In this document: piece after piece, positions 21,194 through 34,974 of the stretch
Numbering within the stretch: position 1 is the stretch's first letter
Layout of the letters: every line of letters begins with the position of its first letter
Assembly: GCA_024138025.1 (NCBI GenBank)
Contig: JAMXBD010000639.1
Span: 1 to 64,000, forward strand
Length of the DNA stretch: 64,000 nucleotides
Reading direction: 5' to 3'
Source: Combretum micranthum
Lineage: Eukaryota; Streptophyta; Magnoliopsida; Myrtales; Combretaceae
Position numbers and translations under genes: made by a program
The notes under the pieces: model-generated
Databases searched by the model: none
What the model saw: the letters and a program-made list of their open reading frames with translations, nothing else
Told to the model about the DNA's origin: nothing

Positions 21194-24100
21194 TGTCACG
21201 CCCCAATGGGTACCCTAAACGTGACAGTCCGCCACACTCAATACTAAATCTTAAGTATGACAACCTTAGCCATTCCCAAAAGCTTTTATATTAAGTGTAA
21301 GGCGTACTTTCACAACTTTAGAGGACCATATAAGGAATTATGAAGCTTAAGGGGATATAAAAACATATTAAGAAAAGAGGATTCACAATAATTATTCATT
21401 CATGTTAAAGACTTTACAAACTTAGGGACAACACCCTAAATTACTAATCTATTATATAAATATATGCATGCTAATACTAGGCTAAATTTTACCCAAATTT
21501 CTAATGTTCAAGAGAGATTACTTGCCCGCATGGTCCACGTGGCCTTAACCATAAGTACGGGAACTGCAAAAGATATCTATTGGGGTATAAGCTAATAGGC
21601 TTAGTGGGAACTATTTCCATAAATAACTTCTTGTAACAAGATTCAAACAAATTGATTTAATCAAACAAATGTAATGCACAAGCACGTGGGCAAACAAGCA
21701 TATAACTTTTCGGGAACTATATGTTGAATGGATTTACGCCCTCCATTCGGGGTTTGGTGATACTTATCATCAAAACAAGTAGTTTTAATAACAGAAAATT
21801 TTAAGCTTGCGAGCACTCATTGCCAAGCATTCATTAAAAGTTTAAACTTGCGAGCACTCATCGCCAAGTATTCCGAATCTACTTGATTTGACCTTGCTTT
21901 CGGATCAACCGCCAAGCATATTCCATTAAGCCGCCAAGCAATCGCTTTCGGATCTCCCGCCAAGTGTTGCTTTCGACATGAGCTTACTATCCTTCTCACC
22001 CAAGGATAATAACCCAACCATGCAATGTGACTCACTTCGTGGTATGCATGAGTTCATTGATTTATAAAGTCATAACATAATTATTTTCAACTTTATGGCA
22101 ATCAAGGAATTTCACACAAATCAATATTAAACTAAAACAATCACTTAGAACAATTCGGGCTTGGATATTCTTAGAATTCTTTCAAGGAATTATTTTACAT
22201 GCATATCGGTTTATCTTTTCCTAACTCTAGTGCAACTAGTTTGCAAGCACAACAAGTATAGCATTTAATGGAAATAAACTCACGATGCCATTGTCGTCTA
22301 TTCCTCTAAGCGGTTGAGTTGTTCACATACTCCACTTAATCGTAATAGTTCTTGGGGTAAAGGAATCCTTCCTCGGGGTTACCTAACCAAAGAAAATACC
22401 CACAATGAGTTTTTCTTGATGATTTTCTTGAATTTTGACAAAACAATGTCAAAGAACGTTAAAGTTCGTATAGAAGAATGTTCCAACTTAAAATGGCCAT
22501 AACGTGGTCATTTTAACTCGGAATCGCGCATATAATATACCGATTCCTACCTACTCGAAAAGATCTACCCATTTCCAAAATTATTTCCATCAAACAAAGC
22601 CATATAGGCTCCAAAACAGTGGTGACAAAATTCACCACGGATTTTCAAGTAAAAACAACTTTGGTTCAAGAAATCAAAATTTGTTTGATAAATACTTAGT
22701 TATCTATATAGTTGAAAAATTCTCTTTTTATAACTATATAACTCATATTTAAGCATGCTCAAGTGTCTTGTTGTCCAAATTATTTTTCTTAGGTAAAACA
22801 ATGTCGGGTTGAAGCTTTTCGGAAATTGTTTTTGTAAATTTCTTTGAAATGAATACCTTGCTTTCTTTGTTTTCTAAAAACGTTTTATGTTGGTTTTATT
22901 TATCTTTCCAAGTGACTTTTGAAAATAAAATTTTCTACTTTCTAAGTTACATTAATACTATATTTGAAGTTTTCTTAGGAAATATGTTATTCTTCATTTT
23001 TCTTGTGTAAATTCCTTTGTTTACTTGTTTTGCAAAAATCCTTTCTTGATATTTCTCATTCTTTTTCTCATTTTCAAAAATAATCATCCATGCATGAAAA
23101 TTTGTTTTCTTCATAAAAACAATGTGGAACAATTAAGGACTTTTTGTAGAAAAACTAATTTCTATAATCTTATTAACTTCTTCTTGTAACTTGAAAAGAA
23201 ATAACTTTATTATTTTCAAACCATAAATTTTCTTTGCCTATTTGTTTGCAAGGTCTTTACTTAAAAATTTCCTTAGTCATCCATCTTATTTTCTTTCTTT
23301 ATGAAAAGAACCATTTTTGTCAACAAAATATTTTCTTTTGAAAAACAAGGTGATAATAAAGATCTAAGTGGCTTCTTTAAAGTAAAAGTAGTTTATAAAA
23401 TTATAGTGAGTTCTTTTTTTGAAAAGGAATGAGTTTATTTTGTTGCTTTATAGATTTTATACTTTACATAAACTTATTTCTAAGTGACAAAATTCTTCTT
23501 TTTGTTTAAATAAAATTATGGACAACAATCTAAATGAACATGATTATGAGAATAATAATAACCAAAATAACATAAAGCATAATAATAAAGTCAAGTATTG
23601 GAGTCTTAGCTTTTTCAAGGCTCCCGGGACTAAGAAGTAAACTAGTCCCATAATAAAATGAAATGAAAGAAGGAAAAGCTTGTTTTGACTTGATGAGGAC
23701 AAGTCTAAGACTAGAGACTAGTCTTAAAAACAACTTGAAATAAATAAATTGCATTGAAGTAAATAAATTGCATGAAAGGTAAATAAATTGCAAGATCATG
23801 AGCTTATATGCTCTAAATAATGTATATAGCTATATAGATATAGTAGATAGTTATGAACATAAAAGAGACATAAATGAACATAAGAGAAACATAAATGAAT
23901 ATGAACATAAAGAAATTATGATTATGAACAAAAACAAAGTATGAACCTATTGTTGCTTTCTTAACCTTCATGGTTTTAGAAAACACACACTAAGCTCATA
24001 CTAAGTAGATGAACATGGAGACTTCTTGAGGAACTTTTACCTAAAGAAGATGAGCTTAAAGAGACTTCTTGAAGAACTTCTTGAGAGAAATTCTTGAGAG

Positions 24101-24868
24101 ATTTTGAGAGAGTAATTTTAGTGTAGAAGTGGTGTGAAAGAAGTGAAAGAGGGGGGGTATTTATAGGATTTGAGGAGTGATTTTTGTGTGATTAAAATAA
24201 AGTGAAAATTAAAACAAATTGAGGGCATTGAGGGGGGGTAGCGCCGGCCATGAGTGTGAGGGAGTGTGATTTATTTTTTTGACTTTTTGAAATAAAAGAT
24301 GTAATATGTAAGGTAGATGTGATATAAAGTTATGGGAAAGGTAAAAAGTTAAGTTTAGGTTATGTAGAGTGTAAGAATAGGTGTAAGAAAAGTAGAAAAG
24401 TAAGATAAAAGAATAGTGTAGAATAGTAATGAATAGTGTAATGTAAAGTAGATATGACAATTAAAGTACCGGTAGTAAGAAAATACGCGTATAATAGCTA
24501 TATCTGTTATTTTTACTTACCGAAAAATTACGAAACTGATATTTTTGGAAAACTTATATTTTTACGAGTCTAACGGTGTATTCGGAATATTTTTACTATT
24601 CCGGCTTCCGGACACGTTTTTCGAGAACTGTGTCCGATCGGGTTCGAAGGACACCCGAATTTCGCGAAACTGAAACTTTTATAAAACCTATGGTTATTAC
24701 GAACTATTCTAGCTAATTATCCCAACTTCGTTTTCTAGGGCAAAGAAAACGGCAATGCCGGATTTAGATGGATACGGTAAACTAGGGTTTTGTTGACTTT
24801 TAGGGTTCCGTTTGACTTCCGGTTTAGGGTTTTATGCTAAACCGATTCTGAAAATTTAGGGGTTTATA
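21194..24868 (-). mobile_element. Solo LTR of family A with type II cassette
   Basis: Starts TGTCACGCCCC and ends TTTATA (a C to T change of the usual TTTACA). The TSD GCAAG is perfect (21189-21193, 24869-24873). On the minus strand TATA is at 24165-24158, donor 24040, hairpin block 23725-23600, cassette 21985-21796 built on CCGCCAAGCA and TTTCGGAT units, hairpins near 21748-21699, and a 42-nt micro-exon at 21563-21522 (ATG at 21552-21550, peptide MVKATWTMRA, phase 1). Confidence 0.93.
21522..21563 (-). other. Micro-exon in solo LTR
   Basis: 42 nt between TTTTGCAG and GTAATC, ATG 11 nt in, ten codons plus one base. Confidence 0.5.
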
Positions 24869-26322
24869 GCAAGTACGATTTTACAAGAAAAAAAAAAACT
24901 ATTTTTCTTAAGTCAAGTAAATTTCAAAAGTTTAGCAAAGTAAAAGTTTTTCAAAAAGAATTCTTGATACTACATATATATACATATAGATAAATCATCT
25001 TGTAACCTTCATGACAATAGCTTGTAGGTATTGTATATATACACGATACAATTGTAGAAATAAAGTTAGAAAAGTAATGCCACATACTTCTTGTTGACAT
25101 TATCTAAGTGCATGAGAAATTAGAAATTTCCAACCCTCATGAATCATGCATGGTATTGAGTTATATATTATATAATAGAGTCTTCCAAGATATAATGATA
25201 GCTAAGTATCTATCAAAGCTTTAGTATGATGTTTGTTTTGAGGTTAAAAGTTGAATTGTGGAATGGGCAATTCGTGTAGTATTTTGTACCCTACTATTCA
25301 TGGAACAACCGACCTCATTTGTTGGAATAACTCTAAAAATAGATAGCTCTTATCAAAGGTAGAAATCGGTATATAATATGAGAAATTCCAAGTTAAAATA
25401 ACCAAGTTATAGCCATTTTAAGTTGAAATTTCCTCTTAGACGAATTTTGATGAACTTGATAGAATAGAATTTATAAGTTCATTCAAATTTCATAGAAAAT
25501 ACTCACTAGGGTTATTTCTTTTGATTAGGAGAATTAGGAGATGGACTAGACCTCCCCAAGAACTATTACAATTAAGTGGATTTCTATGCCATGGCAAAGT
25601 GAGTTCACTATCTTAAAGTTTTATGCTTATGCTTGTGCTTGTGCTTGTGCTTGTAATATTAGTGGCATTAGAATTAGGACAAGATAAAATTGATTGTATG
25701 AATATGATTTTATTATGGGTGAATGAATAATAAGAATATCGAAATAAGCTTGTTGTAATTATTTGAATTATTTAGTGTAGAATTGGATTGTCAGTAATAT
25801 CTATGATCACACATAAACTGTTAAATTATTATGCCATGATCTTATAATTAAATTGACATGAATACCATATGTGAGTCACATTGCATAGGTTATTATACCT
25901 TTGTGGGAAGAAGGCATAATAGCTGGGCAATGAGGGGCCTATAAACTCGAATATTGGCATAATGGCCAGAAATTTAAATTTTGGTGTATAGGCCGGAATT
26001 AAAAATGTGTGTGGGTAGGCACCTGTATCAACCATAGTATAAATGAAAAATAGGTGTGGGTGGGTACTTATATCAACCACAATAAAAAGTGAGAAATTTA
26101 AATGTTGGTCGTATGGGCTTGAAACACCTAACCCCGAATGAAGAGCGTAAATCCATTCAACATAAGAATTTACGGATGGTCTTATGTATTGTATGCTCAC
26201 ATGTTTGTGCATTTCATATGGTTGTCAATAACTTGTCCTATTACATACTGTTGTTGAGTATGTAATTTGGGAGTGAGACTCACTAAACTCGTAAGCTTAT
26301 ACCCAATAGTTTCCTATTGCAG

Positions 26323-26361
26323 TATGAATATTTATGGTTATCTCTGAGAAGTCACTTTGAG
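26323..26361 (+). other. Micro-exon in family C LTR
   Basis: Acceptor CCTATTGCAG, then 11 nt, ATG (26334), nine codons plus one base, donor GAG/GTACAG. The ninth codon is TGA and would be CGA before a CpG transition. An earlier ATG at 26324 is out of this frame. Confidence 0.4.
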
Positions 26362-26768
26362 GTACAGCTTTTGGAGTCTAAGGAGCTTTTTGAAGAAGTC
26401 AGGACCTAGATGTAGGCGTAGACTTCTAGTTAAATCTCCTAAATGGATATATATATATATATATATGTATATATGATGGTTGTTGTAAGAGACTTTTGAG
26501 AACTTAAGGACTCTTAATATTTTGATGGAGGTATGCCCCTTAGATCATGTAATAGCCTAATCTAGCTATAACTATTATGATTTACTTTCTTATTACTATG
26601 TATGTCTCCTTAAGCTATTTCGAATCAAAGTATGGTTCCTATATGTCGAACGTGAGCCTTACACCTGGTGTTTAAACTCATGGAGTACTAAGGTTGTCAT
26701 ACTTGAGTTTAAATATTGAATATAGCGGACTGTCGCGTTTAGGATACCCTTTGGGGCGTGACACTTCT

Positions 26769-26899
26769 TGGTTTAAGAACATAGGGTTGCCGAATCTAAA
26801 CCGTTAGGGTTTCTTAAGGATTTATTGACTTAAGGCTTTCGGTTGACTTTCCAATTTAGGGTTTGAACTCAATATTACCCTAAAAATTAAGGGTTTACA
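26769..26899 (-). repeat. Family C LTR, outermost copy, segment 3 (start of U3)
   Basis: Last 131 bp of the outermost LTR, ending AAGGGTTTACA at 26899. On the minus strand this is the LTR start TGTAAACCC. Its left end is off window, so no TSD test is possible. The following CGCAA would be the expected right TSD. Confidence 0.85.
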
Positions 26900-27335
26900 C
26901 GCAACGAGTTCAAAGACCAAGACTCGACAAGTTTAAAAAATACACAGCATTGGTCGAGGGGTTCCCCAATGCCTTGATGAGTCCATCGTTCAAGGTATAA
27001 CAAGTTCAAAATCTAAGACTTGACAAGATCAAAGAAGCACAGTATTGGTCAAAGGTAAATTTAAGGTACGATAGGTCCTAAGTCACGACAAGTTTGAATT
27101 CAAGACTCTCTGGAGTTCAAGTGAGCAAAGACATGTAGAGGTAAAAATGAGATGCGACAGTTTGAGGCATGACGAGTCTTTAAGGCATGATAGTTTAAAT
27201 ATTAGAGCCAATGTGGCAAACAAAGCTATGGAAGTGCATATAATGCTTAGCGACTTAAAAAACATTATTTCTAATGGACATTTGAATTTTTGAAGGCTAC
27301 ATATACTCTATCCTTAAAAGATTCAACAGTACATA
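26900..27335. other. Spacer with degenerate repeats
   Basis: No gene. Two diverged units about 97 bp apart (from 26903 and 27000) share AAGTTCAAA, GACTYGACAAG and CAGYATTGGTC, and a weaker third is near 27085. Origin not recognised. Confidence 0.4.
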
Positions 27336-28051
27336 TGTAAACCCCTAAATTTTCGGAATCGGTTTAGCACAAAACCCTAACCGGAAGTCAAACGAAACCC
27401 TAAAGGTCAACAAAACCCTAGTTTACCATAACCGCTTAAATCCGGCATTGCCGTTTTTTTTGGCCCTAAAAAACGAAGTTGGGATAATTAGCTCGAATAG
27501 TTCGTAATAACCATAGGTTTCATAAAAGTTTTAGTTTCGCGAGATTCGAGTGTCCTTCGAACCCGATCGGACACAGTTCTCGAAAAACGTGTCCGAAAGC
27601 CCAGACTAGTAAAAATATTCCGAATATACCGTTAGACTCGTAAAAATATAAGTTTTCCAAAAATATCAGTTTCGTAATTTTTCAACAAGTAAAAATAACA
27701 GATATAGCTATTATACGCATATTTTCTTACTACCGGTACTTTAATTGTCATATCTACTTTACATTACACTATTCATTACTATTCTACACTATTCTTTTAT
27801 CTCTACTTTTTCTTACACCTATTCTGACACTCTACATAACCTATAATCTTAACTTTTTACCTTTCCCATAACTTTATATCACATCTACTTTACAAATTAC
27901 ATCTTTCATTCAATAAAAGCCACAAAAATAAATCAAATCCAACCCCCCCCCCCAAATCACACAATGGCCGGCGCCCCTTTTGCCCCTCCCCCTCAATTTT
28001 TTGTTTTAATTTTATTTATTTAAATCACACAAAAATCACTCCACATTTTCC

Positions 28052-28059
28052 TATAAATA
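28052..28059 (+). promoter_or_regulatory. TATA box
   Basis: TATAAATA in the family A context, followed by CACTTCTTTCACAC. Confidence 0.7.
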
Positions 28060-28519
28060 CCCCCCTCCTCTTTCACTTCTTTCACACATTCACTACCCAC
28101 AAATTCTTACCAAAACTCTCTCAATTTTTCCTCTCAAAGCTCTCTCAAATTACTATCTCAAAACTCTCTCAAAATAATTCCACAACAACTTCCACCAACA
28201 ACAAAAACCCATAACCACATAACCATATCAAAGTCTTCTTTAGGTAACCCCTTTATGATTCTTTCTTCTTCTTTATGTCATGTAACTTTACATGACCATA
28301 GTATGAGTTTCCAAATACTACAAGTTGTGGAAACTACATTATGTTCATGTATTGTTCTTGTTCATGCCAATCCATTTATGTTTATGTTGATTTATTATTG
28401 TTTATATATCTATACATATTCTTTAGAGCATATAAGCTCACTTGCAATTTATTTATTTCATGCAAAGCAATTTATTTACTTTTCCATTGCAAATTTATTT
28501 ATTTATTCCTTGATGAAAT

Positions 28520-28645
28520 AAGACTAGTCTCTAGTCTTAGACTTGTCCTCATCAAGTCAAAACAAGCTTTTCTTTCTTTCATTTTATTTCATTATGGGAC
28601 TAGTTTATTTCTTAGTCCCGGGAGCCTTGAAAAAGCTAAGACTCC
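28520..28645 (+). other. Four-hairpin block
   Basis: All four stems intact. Loop of the second stem is TCCTCAT here and TCCTAAT in other copies. Confidence 0.6.
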
Positions 28646-29197
28646 AATACTTGACTTTACTATTTATGCTATTTTGTTTATTGTTTTTCTCATAATCATG
28701 TTTATTTAGATTGTTGTCCAAAAGTTTTATTTTCTAAAGATAATCAAATAAAATAAGGCTTTTTGTCGCTTAGGAATAAGTTTATGTGAAACATAAAAAT
28801 ATAAGATAACAAAAATAAACTCATTCATTTTCAAGATACAAAAAGAATTCACTATGAATTTAGAAACTATTTTTACTTAAAAAAAAAAAGCTACTTAAAT
28901 CTTTATTACTCTACCTTGTTTTCAAAAGAAAATATTTTGTTGACAAAACGGTTCTTTTCATAAGAAAGAAAATAAGATGGATGACTAAAGGAAATTTTTA
29001 AGTAAAGACCTTTGCAAACAAATAGGCAAAGAAAATTTATGGTTTGAAAATAATAAAGTTATTTCTTTTCAAGTTACAAGAGGAAAATAATAGAATTATA
29101 GAAAGTTGTTTTTCTACAAAAAAAAAAAAGTCCTTAATTGTTCCACATTGTTTTTATAAAGAAAACAAGTTTTCACGCAAGGATGATCATTTTTTGA

Positions 29198-29228
<31 letters not shown>

Positions 29229-30543
29229 TGAGACATGAGAAAAAGAATGAGAAATATCAAGTAAGAATTTTTGCAAAACAAGTAAACAAAAGAATTTACA
29301 TAAGAAAAATGAAGAATAACATATTTCCTAGAAAACTTCAAATATAGTATTAATGTAACTTAGGAAGTGGAAAATCTTATTTTCAAAAGTCACTTAGAAA
29401 AAGATAAATAAAACCAACGTTTTTAGAAATAAAAGAAAACAAGGTATTCATTTCAAGGAAATTTACAAAAACAATTTCCGAAAAGCTTCAACCCAACATT
29501 GTTTTACCTAAGAAAAATAATTGGACAACAAGACACATAAGCATGCTTAGATATGAGTTATATAGTTATAAAAAGAGAATTTTTCAACGATATAGATAAC
29601 TAAGTATTTATCAAACAAATTTTGATCTCTTGAACCAAAGTTGTTTTTACTTGAAAATCCGTGGTGAATTTTGTCACCACTGTTTCGGAGCCTATATGGC
29701 TTTGTTTGTAGGAAATAATTTTAGAAATGGGTAGATCTTTTCGAGTAGATAGAAATCGGTATATTATATGCACGATTCCGAGTTAAAATGACCAATTTAT
29801 GGCCATTTTAAGTTGGAACATTCTTCCATACGAACTTTAACGTTCTTTGACATTGTTTTGTCAAAATTCAAGAAAATCTTCAAGAAAAACTCATTGTGGG
29901 TATTTTCTTTGGTTAGGTGACCCCGAGGAAGGATTCCTTTACCCCGAGAACTATTGCGATTAAGTGGAGTGTGTGAACGACTCATCCGCTTAGAGGAATA
30001 GACGATAATGGCATCGTGAGTTAATCCCCGTTATTTTTCATATTCTTGATTGTGCTTGTAAAATTAGTTGCACTAGAATTTAAGAAAAATCAAAAGGAAG
30101 TGCATGATAATATGTTGAAAGAATACTAAGTATATCGAAACTCGATCTGTTTGTAATAAAGTTGTATGTGAATTAATATCTTGAAATGTTTGAAATTGAT
30201 TGATCACTTGAAAGAATTTAAACGTAACTACTAGACTTTAATTAAAGAAACTATTCATGCACTTCATATGTTGAGTCACATTGCATTCGCTACTATACAA
30301 TTGGTGGAACAAGTGTATAATAGTGATGGTAGACATAACCGGTATATCATGTAAGTGGCGAGTAGGAGCCGGTAAGAACTACTTAAATTGATGGCTAGTA
30401 GGAGACTGTAATAAACTACAAGTTTTTGATGGCTAGTAGGAGCCTATAATAACTACAAGTTTTTGATGGCGTATAGGAGCCGGTAAGATCTATAAAAGTG
30501 ATTTTAAAAGTTGTGGTTGTAATTGGCCTGAATACCCAACCCC

Positions 30544-30594
30544 GAATGAAGGGCGTAAATTCATTCAACATATGATTCCCGGAAAGTCATATGT
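30544..30594 (+). other. Paired hairpins Y and X
   Basis: Y: GAATGAA/TTCATTC. X: ACATATGA/TCATATGT around TTCCCGGAAAG. Confidence 0.65.
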
Positions 30595-30730
30595 CTTGTA
30601 TGCTCACGTGGTTGTTGCATTTCATACGTTTGAATAATAAACTTGATTGATAATTTACTTCGAGTATGAAATTTTTTGGGATTTACTCACTAAGCCTAGT
30701 AGCTTATACCCCGATAGATATCTTTTGCAG

Positions 30731-30772
30731 TTCCCTTACTTATGTTTAAGGCCACGTGGACCATGCGGGCAG
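30731..30772 (+). other. Micro-exon
   Basis: 42 nt after TCTTTTGCAG, ATG 11 nt in, donor GCAG/GTAATC, phase 1. Confidence 0.5.
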
Positions 30773-31101
30773 GTAATCCCTTTTTGAACATTAGAAATCT
30801 AAATAAAGAATAGCTTAGTATTGGCATGTTAATATGTATATACTAGATTAGTAATTCAAGGAATTGTCTTTAGGTTTGTAAAGTTTTTGCCATGAACAAA
30901 TAATTATTGCGAATCCTCTTTTCTTAATATGTTTTTATATCTCCTTAAGCTTCATAATTCCATATATGGTCCTCTAAAGTTGTGAAAGTATGCCTTACAC
31001 TTAATATAAAAGCTTTTGGGAATGGCTAAGGTTGTCATACTTAAGCTTTAATATTGAGTGTGGCGGGCTGTCACGTTTAGGGTACCCATTGGGGCATGAC
31101 A

Positions 31102-31805
31102 ATAGAAGTGTGAAAAGAGCTTTTACTTGCAAATAAATAAATTATTAATTTTTTTATTCTCTTATTCATTAATTTGTATATCTTAAAAAGGAGAGAGAAA
31201 AATATTTTAGTGCTCTATTATTGTATTTGATATTTATTAGAGTATCTAGTGAAAGAAAGGAAATACCTTATTTCCTAAAGTGTTGTAATAGTGGTGTATG
31301 GCTCAGTTTGTGCGTGATTGTCTATGGTGATAAATAAAGTGGTAGTGAAGTCCTCGATTGGAGGCATTGGTAGATCATGTGGAGTAAGAAATGGGTTGAA
31401 CTCTACGTTCAATATGAATAGAAAATTTCTATCCATATCTCTTTAATTTCTTATATTACAAATTTACTATGTATTATCCACTGCAATTAAATTTAAAATT
31501 AATATAGTGTATTAAAATTAATCGTTTGAGATTTTTTGGACAAAAACTCAATTTACCCCTCAAGTATTTTATAGAGTATTTTCATGGTTTCACTAGCATG
31601 ATGCATCATTGGAATATTATGTGGCACCTACATAAAAGACACATACTTGTCTTATAAAACAAAATATAGGAAGAGAGTTTAGTGTATTTACCTAAGGAAT
31701 GAAGTGGAAATGTGAGAGGGAGAATTGAGGGAGAGAGTGACGGGAAAGAGAGGTAGGGAAGGGAGAGAATTTTGAGTGAGTTTATGTGTTTGAAGAGAAA
31801 GAGAG
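31102..31805. other. Spacer; right part probably decayed LTR
   Basis: No gene. 31102-31560 is AT-rich with nothing recognised. From about 31650 the sequence (GTGTATTTACCTAAGG, then purine-rich GAGAGGGAGA) resembles the leader of a minus-strand LTR of this group, interrupted at 31805 and continuing at 34975. Confidence 0.4.
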
Positions 31806-34800
31806 TGTCACGCCCCAAGGGATACCCTAAACGTAATAGTCCGCCACACTCAATATTAAAGCTTAAGTATGACAACCTTAGCCACTCCCAAAAGCTTTTG
31901 ATATTAAGTGTAAATCGTGCTCTCACAAATTTAGAGGACCATACATGGAATTATGAAGTTTAAGAAGATATAAGAACAGATTAAGAAAAGAGGATTCATA
32001 ACATTCATTGATTCATAATAGTGATCTTACAAAGCTTAGGGACATTTCCCTTATTTACAAATCTATTACAAGAGTATTTCTACAACTTATCCAATGCTAA
32101 CTTTATCTTGAGATTCCTTAACTAAAAGGGAAATACTTGATTGTAGGGTCCACGTAGCCTCAACCACAAATATGTAAACTGCAAAAGATATCTCTAGGGG
32201 TATAAGCTAATAGGCTTAGTGAGAACTATTTTCATAAATAACTTCTTGTAACAAAATTTCAAACAAGTTGTTTAATCAAACAAATGGAATGCAACATATA
32301 CGTGGGCAAACAAAGCATATAGTTTTCCGGGAACTATATATTGAATGGATTTACACCCTCCATTCGGGGTTTGGTGATACGTAACCTCAAAACAAGTAGT
32401 TTTAGTTAAAAAGATTTATACTTTCGACCAATATCGCCAAGCATATGAAGTCTACTTGAATTGAGCCTTGCTTTCGGATCTTCCGCCAAGCATTTCCTTC
32501 ATGTCGTTAAGCAACCGCTTTTGGTCACTCCACCAAGTGTTGCTTTCAACCTAAGCTACAATCCTTCTCACCCAAGGATAATAACCCAATGCAATGTAAC
32601 TCACTTCATGATATGCATGAATCCATTTATTTATGATATCAAAACATTATTTTTATCAGATTTAAGGTGATCAAAGAATCTTATACAAATCAAGTGTTAT
32701 ACTAAAACAAACATTAAATCAATTCCAGCCTCGATATTCTTAGGATTCTTTCAAAGAATTATTTTACATACATCTCCATTTATCTTTTCTTAATTCTAAT
32801 GCAACTAAATTACAAGCACAACAAGTAAAGCAATTTAAGGAAATAAACTCACAATGCCAAGACGACGATTTCTCTAGCGGATGAGTCACCCACACACTCC
32901 ACTTAATCGAAATAGTCCTCGGGGTAAAGGTATTCTTCCTCGAAATCACCTAATCAAAGAAAATATCCAAAATGAGTATTTCTTGTTGATATTCTTGAAT
33001 TTTGACAAAACAATGTCATGAGAACGTCAAAGTTCGTATAAAGGAGAGTTCCAATTTAAAATGGCAATAACTTGGTCATTTTAACTCGGAATTGCGCATA
33101 CAATATACCGATTTCTACCTACTCGAAAAGATCTATCCATTTTTAAAACTATTTTCATCAAACTAAACCTTTTAGGCCTTGAAACAATGGTGATCAGATT
33201 CACTACGAATTTTCTTGTTGTCCATTCATGTTTCTTTAAGTAAAACAATGATAATTTGGTGTTTTAAAAATCTATAGTTTAAGAGAAATCATTTTGTAAA
33301 TTTTTTAAAATAAGTACTTCAATTCTTTTGTTTTCAAAGAATTTCCTTATGTTTGACTTATTTATTTTTTCCTAGATGACTTTTTGAAGAGTAATTTTCT
33401 TCTTTTCTACATTCTCTATATTAGTGTTATTTTTCCTATTTATTTTCTATACAAATTTTCTTTGACCATTTGTTTAAAAAGATCTTAGTTTGAAAATTCC
33501 CCTTCCTTTCTTATGTTATGTTTTTAATAGAAATAATTTTTGTATCAAAAATCATTTTCTTTTTGAAAAACAAAGTGAAATAACAAATGATTTAAAAAGC
33601 TTTTCATAACAAAAATAGTTTCTAAAATTGTAGTGAGTTCTTTTAATAACTTGAAAAGGAATGACTTTATTTTGTTAAACCATAGATTTTATATTTCCTA
33701 TAAACTTATCCCTAAGTGATAAAATCTCCTTTTATTAATTATTTTTAGAACTTAAAAAATTTGGACAACAATCTTAATGAACATGATTTATGAAAAATAA
33801 TAGCAAAAAAAATTAACATAAATAATAAATAAAGTCAAGTATTGGGAGTCTTAGCTTCTTGAAAGCTCCGGGACTAAGAAATAGATTAGTCCAAAAGAAA
33901 ATAAAATAAAATAAAGAAAATTTTGTTTGACTTGATGAGAACAAGTCTAAGACTAGAGACTAGTCTTAAAATAGCAAGAATTAAATAAATTGCAATGAAA
34001 TAAATAAATAACTTACATTGCATGAAAATAAATAAATTACAAGTGAGCTTATATGCTCTAAAGAATATGTATATATATGTATATAGATGCATAATAATAC
34101 TTAGATATAATAACAAGAACAAGAACAAGAACAAAATAAAACAATATAAAAGTGGTTTTGGAATTATTTTGAGAGAGTTTTGGGAGGATATTTGAAGAGA
34201 GTTTTGAGTAGAGAATTTGTGAGTAGTAATTGTGTGAAAGAAGTGAAAGAGGATATGGGTATTTATAGGAAAATATGGAGTGATTTTTGAGTAATTAAAA
34301 TAAAAGAAAATTGAAACAAAATTGAGAAAGAGGGAAGAGGGGGTGGCGGCCATAGTATAAAGGAGAGAGATTGTGTTTTATTTTTTGTATTTTTGTTGAT
34401 TAAATGAAGTAATAAGTAAGGTAGATGTAAAATAAAGTTATGGGAAAGGTAAAAAGTAAAGGTTATAGGTTATGGTGTATGTAAAAGTAGGTGTAAGAGA
34501 AAGTAGAGATAAAAGAATAGTGTAGAATAGTAATGAATAGTGTAATGTAAAGTAGACATGACAATTTAAGTACCAGTAGTAAGAAAATATATGTATAATT
34601 ACGATATCTGTTATTTTTACTTGCCGAAAAATTATAAAACTGATATTTTTAAAATCCTTATATTTTTACGAGTCTGACAATATATTCGGAATATTTTTAC
34701 TATTTCAAACCCCGGGACACGTTTTTCAAGAGCTATGTCCGATCGGGTTCAAGACGATTTGCGGTTTTACTAATCTGATCTTTTTAAGCTTTTTTAGGTA

Positions 34801-34974
34801 ATTACGCACTATTCTATACACTAAACTCTTACTTACTTTCTCCGAGTTACTTATTCGGGATTGCTGGACTTAAGCTATTACGTTTAACTGGGGTTTTGTT
34901 GACTTTAGAGTTCCGGTTAAATTCTAAATTAGGGTTTTAAGCTAAACTGGTTCAGAAAATTTAGGGGTTTTACA
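31806..34974 (-). mobile_element. Solo LTR, shorter subfamily, type II cassette
   Basis: TGTCACGCCCC at 31806 to GGGGTTTTACA at 34974, 3169 bp. Flanks GAGAG (31801-31805) and TAGAG (34975-34979) are a one-mismatch TSD. On the minus strand TATAAATA is at 34267-34260, hairpin block 33967-33845, cassette 32580-32405, hairpins 32365-32317 (X stem ATATAGTT/AACTATAT, 8 bp perfect), and the 42-nt micro-exon at 32178-32137. Its eleventh-base start is GTG instead of ATG, with the frame otherwise open. Confidence 0.88.

Larger units (their letters stand above)
19204..26763 (+). mobile_element. Solo LTR of family C (about 3.9 kb plus nested insertion)
   Basis: Starts TGTTAGCCCC, ends GGGGCGTGACA, with a perfect TSD CTTCT (19199-19203 and 26764-26768). 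Without the nested family A LTR it is about 3.88 kb. TATA is at 19896-19902 and donor-like ATAG/GTAATAG at 20061. It shares with its host LTR the segment TTGTGATGGCAAGGATC in the leader, here in opposite orientation. Confidence 0.93.
27336..31101 (+). mobile_element. Family A LTR, plus orientation, type I cassette
   Basis: TGTAAACCCC at 27336 to GGGGCATGACA at 31101. TATA at 28052-28059, donor TTTAG/GTAACC at 28244, hairpin block 28520-28645, an AT microsatellite 29205-29230, cassette 30355-30495, hairpins Y and X 30544-30594, micro-exon 30731-30772 (ATG 30742, MFKATWTMRA, phase 1). Flanks are ACATA and ATAGA, not a TSD, so it may have formed by recombination between elements or lost a flank. 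Confidence 0.92.
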
